Shown here one piece after another: positions 20,701 through 28,811 of a DNA stretch of 28,811 nt. Under the pieces are notes generated by a model. The model was not told the origin of the DNA, made no database searches, and was given only the letters and a program-made list of their open reading frames with translations. Within the stretch, counting starts at the first letter, position 1; the number at the start of each line of letters is the position of its first letter. Both the position numbers and the translations under genes were made by a program. This DNA is from Schoenoplectus triqueter (taxonomy: Eukaryota > Streptophyta > Magnoliopsida > Poales > Cyperaceae): positions 1-28,811 of the forward strand of contig CAXKVV010000417.1 of NCBI GenBank assembly GCA_964058805.1. The letters are read 5' to 3'.

Positions 20701-22960
20701 GTATGGCGCGCCCGGACTCGTTTTCGGAGGTACCGAGGTCGTCGGCTCCCGTTTTCATGTTTTGCGCGCCCGGAATCATTTTCGATGGTACCGAGGGCGT
20801 CGTGTCTCGTTTTCTTGTTTGGCGCGCCCGGACTCGTTTTCAGAGATACCGAGGTCGTCGGGTCCCGTTTTCATGTTTTGCGCACCCGAACTCGTTTTCG
20901 GCGGTTCCGAGGCCGTTGTGTCCCGTTTTCATGTTTTGCGCGCACGGACTCGTTTTCGGCGGTACCGAGGGCGTCGGGTCCCGTTTCCATGTTTTGCGCG
21001 CCCGGACTCGTTTTCAACGGTACCGAGGGCCTCGGGTCCAGTTTTCTCGTTTCGCCCGCCCGGACTCGTTTTCGGCGGTACCGAGGGCGTCGTGTCTAGT
21101 TTTCTTGTTTTACGCGCCCGGACTCGTTTTCGGCGGTACCGAGGGCGTTGGGTCCCGTTTTCATGTTTTGCGCGCCCGGACTCGCTCTCGACGGTATCGA
21201 GGGCCTCGGTTCCCGTTTTCAAGTTCTACGCGCCCGGACTCATTTTCGACGGTACCGAGTGCGTCGTGTCTCGTTTTCTTGTTTTGCCCGCCCGGACTCG
21301 TTTTCGGCGGTACCGAGGGCGTCGGGTCCCGTTTTCATGTTTTGCGCGCCCGGACTCATTTTCGACGGTACCAAGGGCGTCGGGTCCCGTTTCCATATTT
21401 TGCGCGCCCGAACTCATTTTCGGCGGTCCGAGGGAGTCGTGTCCCGTTTCCATGTGTTGCGCGCGTGGACTAGTTTTCGGCGGTACCGAGGGAGTCGGGA
21501 CCCGTTTTCATCTTTTGCGCGCCCAGACTCGTTTTCGGCGGTACAGGGGGCGTCGGGTCCCGTTTCCATGTTTTGCGCGCCCGGACTCGTTTTCAACGGT
21601 ACCGAGGGCCTCGGGTCCAGTTTTCACGTTTTGCACGCCCGGACTCGTTTACGGCGGTAACGAGGCCGTCGTGTCTCGTTTTCTTGTTTTGCGCGCCCGG
21701 ACTCATTTTCGGCGGTACCGAGGGCGTCGGGTCCCATTTTCATGTTTTGCGCGCCCGGAATCGTTTCTGACGGTACCGAGGGCCTCGGTTCCCGTTTTCA
21801 AGTTTTGCGCGCCGGGATTCGTTTTCGACGGTACCGTGGGCGTCGTGTCACGTTTTCTTGTTTTGCCTGCCGGGACTCGTTTAAGGCGGTACCGAGGGCC
21901 TCGGGTCCCGTTTTCATGTTTTGCGCGCCCGAACTCGTTTTCGGCGGTACCGAGGCCGTCGGGTCCCGTTTTCATGTTTTGCGCGCCCGGACTCGTTATC
22001 GACGGTACCGAGGGCGTCGGGTCCCGTTTCCATGTTTTGCGCGCCCGGACTCGTTTTCAACGGTACCGAGGGCCTCGGGTCCAGTTTTCACGTTTCGCCC
22101 GCCCGGACTCGTTTTCGGCGGTACCGAGGGCGTCGTGTCTAGTTTTCTTGTTTTACGCGCCCGGACTAATTTTCGAAGGTACCGAGGGCGTTGGGTCCCG
22201 TTTTCATGTTTTGCGCGCCCGGACTCGCTTTCGACGGTATCGAGGGCCTCGGTTCCCGTTTACAAGTTCTACGCGCCCGGACTCATTTTCGACGGTACCG
22301 AGGGCGTCGTGCCTCGTTTTCTTGTTTTGCCCGCCCGGACTCGTTTTCGGCGGTACCGAGGGCGTCGGGTGCCGTTTTCTTGTTTTGCGCTTCCGGACTC
22401 ATTTTCGACGGTACCAAGGGCGTCGGGTCCCGTTTCCATATTTTGCGCGCCCGAACTCATTTTCGGCGGTCCGAGGGAGTCGTGTCCCGTTTTCATGTGT
22501 TGCGCGCGTGGACTAGTTTTCGGCGGTACTGAGGGAGTCGGGACCCGTTTTCATCTTTTGCGCGCCCAGACTCGTTTTCGGCGGTACCGGGGGCGTCGGG
22601 TCCCGTTTCCATGTTTTGCGCGCCCGGACTCGTTTTCAACGGTACCGAGGGCCTCGGGTCCAGTTTTCACGTTTTGCACGCCAGGACTCGTTTACGGCGG
22701 TAACGAAGCCGTCGTGTCTCGTTTTCTTGTTTTGCGCGCCCGGACTCGTTTTCGGCGGTACCGAGGGCGTCGTGTCTCGTTTTCTTGTTTTACCCGCCCG
22801 GACTCGTTTTCGGCGGTACCGAGGGCGTCGGGTCCCGTTTTCATGTTTTGCGCGCCCGGACTCATTTTCGACGGTACCGAGGGCCTCGGTTCCCGTTTTC
22901 AAGTTTTGCGCTCCCGGACTCGTTTTCGACGGTACCAAGGGCGTCGTGTCTCGTTTTCTT
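20701..22960. repeat. Higher-order repeat copy 3 (2260 bp)
   Basis: Lacks 611 bp relative to copy 1, which fits ten monomers plus the 31-bp unit; the join is near 21985, where a monomer reading CTCGTTATCGACGG follows directly. It retains the three monomers missing from copy 2. Confidence 0.88.
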
Positions 22961-25220
22961 GTATGGCGCGCCCGGACTCGTTTTCGGAGGTACCGAGGTC
23001 GTCGGCTCCCGTTTTCATGTTTTGCGCGCCCGGAATCATTTTCGATGGTACCGAGGGCGTCGTGTCTCGTTTTCTTGTTTGGCGCGCCCGGACTCGTTTT
23101 CAGAGATACCGAGGTCGTCGGGTCCCGTTTTCATGTTTTGCGCACCCGAACTCGTTTTCGGCGGTTCCGAGGCCGTTGTGTCCCGTTTTCATGTTTTGCG
23201 CGCACGGACTCGTTTTCGGCGGTACCGAGGGCGTCGGGTCCCGTTTCCATGTTTTGCGCGCCCGGACTCGTTTTCAACGGTACCGAGGGCCTCGGGTCCA
23301 GTTTTCTCGTTTCGCCCGCCCGGACTCGTTTTCGGCGGTACCGAGGGCGTCGTGTCTAGTTTTCTTGTTTTACGCGCCCGGACTCGTTTTCGGCGGTACC
23401 GAGGGCGTTGGGTCCCGTTTTCATGTTTTGCGCGCCCGGACTCGCTCTCGACGGTATCGAGGGCCTCGGTTCCCGTTTTCAAGTTCTACGCGCCCGGACT
23501 CATTTTCGACGGTACCGAGTGCGTCGTGTCTCGTTTTCTTGTTTTGCCCGCCCGGACTCGTTTTCGGCGGTACCGAGGGCGTCGGGTCCCGTTTTCATGT
23601 TTTGCGCGCCCGGACTCATTTTCGACGGTACCAAGGGCGTCGGGTCCCGTTTCCATATTTTGCGCGCCCGAACTCATTTTCGGCGGTCCGAGGGAGTCGT
23701 GTCCCGTTTCCATGTGTTGCGCGCGTGGACTAGTTTTCGGCGGTACCGAGGGAGTCGGGACCCGTTTTCATCTTTTGCGCGCCCAGACTCGTTTTCGGCG
23801 GTACAGGGGGCGTCGGGTCCCGTTTCCATGTTTTGCGCGCCCGGACTCGTTTTCAACGGTACCGAGGGCCTCGGGTCCAGTTTTCACGTTTTGCACGCCC
23901 GGACTCGTTTACGGCGGTAACGAGGCCGTCGTGTCTCGTTTTCTTGTTTTGCGCGCCCGGACTCATTTTCGGCGGTACCGAGGGCGTCGGGTCCCATTTT
24001 CATGTTTTGCGCGCCCGGAATCGTTTCTGACGGTACCGAGGGCCTCGGTTCCCGTTTTCAAGTTTTGCGCGCCGGGATTCGTTTTCGACGGTACCGTGGG
24101 CGTCGTGTCACGTTTTCTTGTTTTGCCTGCCGGGACTCGTTTAAGGCGGTACCGAGGGCCTCGGGTCCCGTTTTCATGTTTTGCGCGCCCGAACTCGTTT
24201 TCGGCGGTACCGAGGCCGTCGGGTCCCGTTTTCATGTTTTGCGCGCCCGGACTCGTTATCGACGGTACCGAGGGCGTCGGGTCCCGTTTCCATGTTTTGC
24301 GCGCCCGGACTCGTTTTCAACGGTACCGAGGGCCTCGGGTCCAGTTTTCACGTTTCGCCCGCCCGGACTCGTTTTCGGCGGTACCGAGGGCGTCGTGTCT
24401 AGTTTTCTTGTTTTACGCGCCCGGACTCATTTTCGAAGGTACCGAGGGCGTTGGGTCCCGTTTTCATGTTTTGCGCGCCCGGACTCGCTTTCGACGGTAT
24501 CGAGGGCCTCGGTTCCCGTTTACAAGTTCTACGCGCCCGGACTCATTTTCGACGGTACCGAGGGCGTCGTGCCTCGTTTTCTTGTTTTGCCCGCCCGGAC
24601 TCGTTTTCGGCGGTACCGAGGGCGTCGGGTGCCGTTTTCATGTTTTGCGCTTCCGGACTCATTTTCGACGGTACCAAGGGCGTCGGGTCCCGTTTCCATA
24701 TTTTGCGCGCCCGAACTCATTTTCGGCGGTCCGAGGGAGTCGTGTCCCGTTTTCATGTGTTGCGCGCGTGGACTAGTTTTCGGCGGTACTGAGGGAGTCG
24801 GGACCCGTTTTCATCTTTTGCGCGCCCAGACTCGTTTTCGGCGGTACCGGGGGCGTCGGGTCCCGTTTCCATGTTTTGCGCGCCCGGACTCGTTTTCAAC
24901 GGTACCGAGGGCCTCGGGTCCAGTTTTCACGTTTTGCACGCCCGGACTCGTTTACGGCGGTAACGAAGCCGTCGTGTCTCGTTTTCTTGTTTTGCGCGCC
25001 CGGACTCGTTTTCGGCGGTACCGAGGGCGTCGTGTCTCGTTTTCTTGTTTTGCCCGCCCGGACTCGTTTTCGGCGGTACCGAGGGCGTCGGGTCCCGTTT
25101 TCATGTTTTGCGCGCCCGGACTCATTTTCGACGGTACCGAGGGCCTCGGTTCCCGTTTTCAAGTTTTGCGCTCCCGGACTCGTTTTCGACGGTACCAAGG
25201 GCGTCGTGTCTCGTTTTCTT
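22961..25220. repeat. Higher-order repeat copy 4 (2260 bp)
   Basis: Same structure and length as copy 3. I noticed four differences from it (22168/24428, 22380/24640, 22683/24943, 22792/25052), so the two are about 99.8% identical and arose by a very recent duplication. Confidence 0.9.
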
Positions 25221-25510
25221 GTATGGCGCGCCCGGACTCGTTTTCGGAGGTACCGAGGTCGTCGGCTCCCGTTTTCATGTTTTGCGCGCCCGGAATCATT
25301 TTCGATGGTACCGAGGACGTCGTGTCTCGTTTTCTTGTTTGGCGCGCCCGGACTCGTTTTCGGAGATACCGAGGTCGTCGGGTCCCGTTTTCATGTTTTG
25401 CGCACCCGAACTCGTTTTCGGCGGTACCGAGGCCGTTGTGTCCCGTTTTCATGTTTTGCGCGCACGGACTCGTTTTCGGCGGTACCGAGGGCGTCGTGTC
25501 TCGTTTTCTT
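25221..25510. repeat. 290-bp (five-monomer) tandem duplication
   Basis: GTATGGCGCG occurs at 25221 and again at 25511, and the five monomers between match those after 25511 almost base for base, including the shared GAGGACGTCG variant (25315 and 25605). Other copies have this block once. Confidence 0.9.
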
Positions 25511-28381
25511 GTATGGCGCGCCCGGACTCGTTTTCGGAGGTACCGAGGTCGTCGGCTCCCGTTTTCATGTTTTGCGCGCCCGGAATCATTTTCGATGGTA
25601 CCGAGGACGTCGTGTCTCGTTTTCTTGTTTGGCGCGCCCGGACTCGTTTTCGGAGATACCGAGGTCGTCGGGTCCCGTTTTTATGTTTTGCGCACCCGAA
25701 CTCGTTTTCGGCGGTACCGAGGCCGTTGTGTCCCGTTTTCATGTTTTGCGCGCACGGACTCATTTTCGGCGGTACCGAGGGCGTCGGGTCCCGTTTCCAT
25801 GTTTTGCGCGCCCGGACTCGTTTTCAACGGTACCGAGGGCCTCGGGTCCAGTTTTCTCGTTTCGCCCGCCCGGACTCGTTTTCGGCGGTACCGAGGGCGT
25901 CGTGTCTAGTTTTCTTGTTTTACGCGCCCGGACTCGTTTTCGGCGGTACCGAGGGCGTTGGGTCCCGTTTTCATGTTTTGCGCGCCCGGACTCGCTCTCG
26001 ACGGTATCGAGGGCCTCGGTTCCCGTTTTCAAGTTCTACGCGCCCGGACTCATTTTTGACGGTACCGAGTGCGTCGTGTCTCGTTTTCTTGTTTTGCCCG
26101 CCCGGACTCGTTTTCGGCGGTACCGAGGGCGTCGGGTCCCGTTTTCATGTTTTGCGCGCCCGGACTCATTTTCGACGGTACCAAGGGCGTCGGGTCCCGT
26201 TTCCATATTTTGCGCGCCCGAACTCATTTTCGGCGGTCCGAGGGAGTCGTGTCCCGTTTCCATGTGTTGCGCGCGTGGACTAGTTTTCGGCGGTACCGAG
26301 GGAGTCGGGACCCGTTTTCATCTTTTGCGCGCCCAGACTCGTTTTCGGCGGTACAGGGGGCATCGGGTCCCGTTTCCATGTTTTGCGCGCCCGGACTCGT
26401 TTTCAACGGTACCGAGGGCCTCGGGTCCAGTTTTCACGTTTTGCACGCCCGGACTCGTTTACGGCGGTAACGAGGCCGTCGTGTCTCGTTTTCTTGTTTT
26501 GCGCGCCCGGACTCGTTTTCGGCGGTACCGAGGGCGTCGGGTCCCGTTTTCATGTTTTGCGCGCCCGGACTCGTTTCTGACGGTACCGAGGGCCTCGGTT
26601 CCCGTTTTCAAGTTTTGCGCGCCGGGATTCGTTTTCGACGGTACCGTGGGCGTCGTGTCACGTTTTCTTGTTTTGCCTGCCGGGACTCGTTTAAGGCGGT
26701 ACCGAGGGCCTCGGGTCCCGTTTTCATGTTTTGCGCGCCCGAACTCGTTTTCGGCGGTACCGAGGCCGTCGGGTCCCGTTTTCATGTTTTGCGCGCCCGG
26801 ACTCGTTTTCGGCGGTACCGAGGGCGTCGGGTCTCGTTTTCATGTTTTGGGCGCCCGGACTCGTTTTCGGCGGTCTCGATGGCGTCGGGTCCCGTTTTCT
26901 GCGGTGTCGAGGGCGTCGGGTATCGTTTTCATGTTTTGCGCGCCCGAACTCATTTTCGGCCGTACCGAGGGCGTCGGGTCCCGTTTTCATGTTTTGCGCG
27001 CGTGGAATTGTTTTCGGAGGTACCGAGGGCGTCGGGTCCCGTTTTCATCTTTTGCACGCCCGGACTCGTTTTCGGCCGTACCGAGGGCGTCGGGTCTTGT
27101 TTTCATGTTTTGCGCTCCCTGACTCGTTTTCGGCGGTAACGAGGGCGTCGGGTCCCGTTTTCTTGTTTTGCGCACCCGGACTCGTTTTCGACGGTACCGA
27201 GGGCGTCGGGTCCCGTTTTCACGTTTTGCGCGCCCGGACTCGTTATCGGCGGTACTGAGGGCGTCGGGTCCCGTTTTCATGTTTTGCGCGCCCGGACTCG
27301 TTTTCGGCGGTACCGAGGCCGTCGGGTCCCGTTTTCATGTTTTGCGCGCCCGGACTCGTTTTCGGCGGTACCGAGGGCGTCGGGTCCTGTTTTCATGTTT
27401 TGCGCGCCCGGACTCGTTATCGACGGTACCGAGGGCGTCGGGTCCCGTTTCCATGTTTTGCGCGCCCGGACTCGTTTTCAACGGTACCGAGGGCCTCGGG
27501 TCCAGTTTTCACGTTTCGCCCGCCCGGACTCGTTTTCGGCGGTACCGAGGGCGTCGTGTCTAGTTTTCTTGTTTTACGCGCCCGGACTCATTTTCGAAGG
27601 TACCGAGGGCGTTGGGTCCCGTTTTCATGTTTTGCGCGCCCGGACTCGCTTTCGACGGTATCGAGGGCCTCGGTTCCCGTTTACAAGTTCTACGCGCCCG
27701 GACTCATTTTCGACGGTACCGAGGGCGTCGTGCCTCGTTTTCTTGTTTTGCCCGCCCGGACTCGTTTTCGGCGGTACCGAGGGCGTCGGGTGCCGTTTTC
27801 ATGTTTTGCGCTCCCGGACTCATTTTCGACGGTACCAAGGGCGTCGGGTCCCGTTTCCATATTTTGCGCGCCCGAACTCATTTTCGGCGGTCCGAGGGAG
27901 TCGTGTCCCGTTTTCATGTGTTGCGCGCGTGGACTAGTTTTCGGCGGTACTGAGGGAGTCGGGACCCGTTTTCATCTTTTGCGCGCCCAGACTCGTTTTC
28001 GGCGGTACCGGGGGCGTCGGGTCCCGTTTCCATGTTTTGCGCGCCCGGACTCGTTTTCAACGGTACCGAGGGCCTCGGGTCCAGTTTTCACGTTTTGCAC
28101 GCCCGGACTCGTTTACGGCGGTAACGAAGCCGTCGTGTCTCGTTTTCTTGTTTTGCGCGCCCGGACTCGTTTTCGGCGGTACCGAGGGCGTCGTGTCTCG
28201 TTTTCTTGTTTTGCCCGCCCGGACTCGTTTTCGGCGGTACCGAGGGCGTCGGGTCCCGTTTTCATGTTTTGCGCGCCCGGACTCATTTTCGACGGTACCG
28301 AGGGCCTCGGTTCCCGTTTTCAAGTTTTGCGCTCCCGGACTCGTTTTCGACGGTACCAAGGGCGTCGTGTCTCGTTTTCTT
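25511..28381. repeat. Higher-order repeat copy 5 (2871 bp)
   Basis: Full-length form, the same length as copy 1, with the 31-bp unit restored near 26890 and the three-monomer block present near 26400-26570. It shares private variants with the 290-bp duplication (GAGGACGTCG) rather than with copy 1. Confidence 0.88.
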
Positions 28382-28811
28382 GTATGGCGCGCCCGGACTC
28401 GTTTTCGGAGGTACCGAGGTCGTCGGCTCCCGTTTTCATGTTTTGCGCGCCCGGAATCATTTTCGATGGTACCGAGGACGTCGTGTCTCGTTTTCTTGTT
28501 TGGCGCGCCCGGACTCGTTTTCGGAGATACCGAGGTCGTCGGGTCCCGTTTTTATGTTTTGCGCACCCGAACTCGTTTTCGGCGGTACCGAGGCCGTTGT
28601 GTCCCGTTTTCATGTTTTGCGCGCACGGACTCGTTTTCGGCGGTACCGAGGGCGTCGGGTCCCGTTTCCATGTTTTGCGCGCCCGGACTCGTTTTCAACG
28701 GTACCGAGGGCCTCGGGTCCAGTTTTCTCGTTTCGCCCGCCCGGACTCGTTTTCGGCGGTACCGAGGGCGTCGTGTCTAGTTTTCTTGTTTTACGCGCCC
28801 GGACTCGTTTT
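28382..28811. repeat. Higher-order repeat copy 6, cut by window end
   Basis: Begins with GTATGGCGCG and follows the same monomer order with the GAGGACGTCG variant. Only 430 bp are in the window. Confidence 0.85.

Larger units (their letters stand above)
9266..28811. repeat. 58-bp GC-rich satellite, main array (about 340 monomers, continues past the window)
   Basis: The same monomer family as 2981-4104, all in one orientation. The consensus is about 64% GC with about 10 CpG sites per 58 bp, and holds a KpnI-type GGTACC palindrome and GCGCGC. Three TTTT tracts sit at fixed places. Length variants occur: 31-bp units (near 9400, 11160, 11890, 14050, 16510, 19210, 26890) and 50-bp units (near 9668, 10241, 13822). 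Because 58 leaves a remainder of 1 on division by 3 and the plus-strand consensus has no stop, any forward frame reads all three phases of the monomer and stays open for hundreds of codons; these are not genes. No non-satellite sequence is seen after 9270. The copy at the far right is cut by the window end. Confidence 0.97.

Noticed and set aside
9297..28780. Dozens of open frames of 60-748 codons in the 58-bp array, both strands
   Set aside because: They are translations of a tandem repeat without plus-strand stops; overlapping frames are all open, starts are arbitrary ATGs in CATG, and no domain is present.
2981..28811. CRISPR array
   Set aside because: Repeats are directly adjacent with no spacers, there are no cas genes, and the window carries a plant LTR retrotransposon.
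9266..28811. Ribosomal DNA intergenic-spacer subrepeats
   Set aside because: GC-rich short subrepeats would fit, but no rRNA gene or recognisable promoter is in the window and the array is far longer than a usual spacer. Origin from a spacer remains possible but unsupported.

Overview
The window looks like a stretch of flowering-plant nuclear heterochromatin. It carries no host gene that I can support. The evidence for a plant is a Ty3/gypsy LTR retrotransposon with an initiator-Met tRNA primer site and plant chromovirus-type Gag and Pol, sitting inside long tandem satellite arrays. I cannot name the species.

Layout. (1) 1 to about 525: three diverged copies of an AT-rich tandem repeat with a 183-bp period. 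(2) About 526-1000: AT-rich sequence without genes, holding one 26-bp direct duplication. (3) 1001-2880: two diverged modules built largely of short hairpins. The second contains 16 copies of a small stem-loop with a conserved loop (GATCTGTAGTA or GATCTGTTAGTA) and stems that change sequence while staying paired. (4) 2981-4104 and 9266-28811: one array of a GC-rich, CpG-rich 58-bp satellite, continuing past the right end of the window. (5) 4105-9265: a 5161-bp retrotransposon inserted into that satellite, with 662-bp LTRs and a 5-bp target duplication GGCGG.

The retrotransposon has every structural mark (TG...CA LTR ends, primer site, polypurine tract, TATA boxes, target duplication), but its gag-pol is dead. 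It has a Gly-to-Arg type change next to the protease aspartate, a one-base frameshift between protease and reverse transcriptase, an in-frame deletion that fuses the middle of RNase H to the integrase core, and a nonsense codon in integrase. The pol frame runs through the polypurine tract into the 3' LTR, an arrangement I associate with CRM (centromeric) chromoviruses.

The 58-bp satellite is organised into higher-order repeats. Left copies (about 2.1-2.2 kb) are diverged. From about 15133 to the end, copies of 2871, 2697, 2260, 2260 and 2871 bp are nearly identical and differ by blocks of monomers. The window thus appears to capture the edge of an array, old and retroelement-bearing on the left and recently homogenised on the right. 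All long open frames in the array are artefacts of a stop-free 58-bp monomer. The hairpin region at 1001-2880 is the least explained part and the best candidate for something undescribed.
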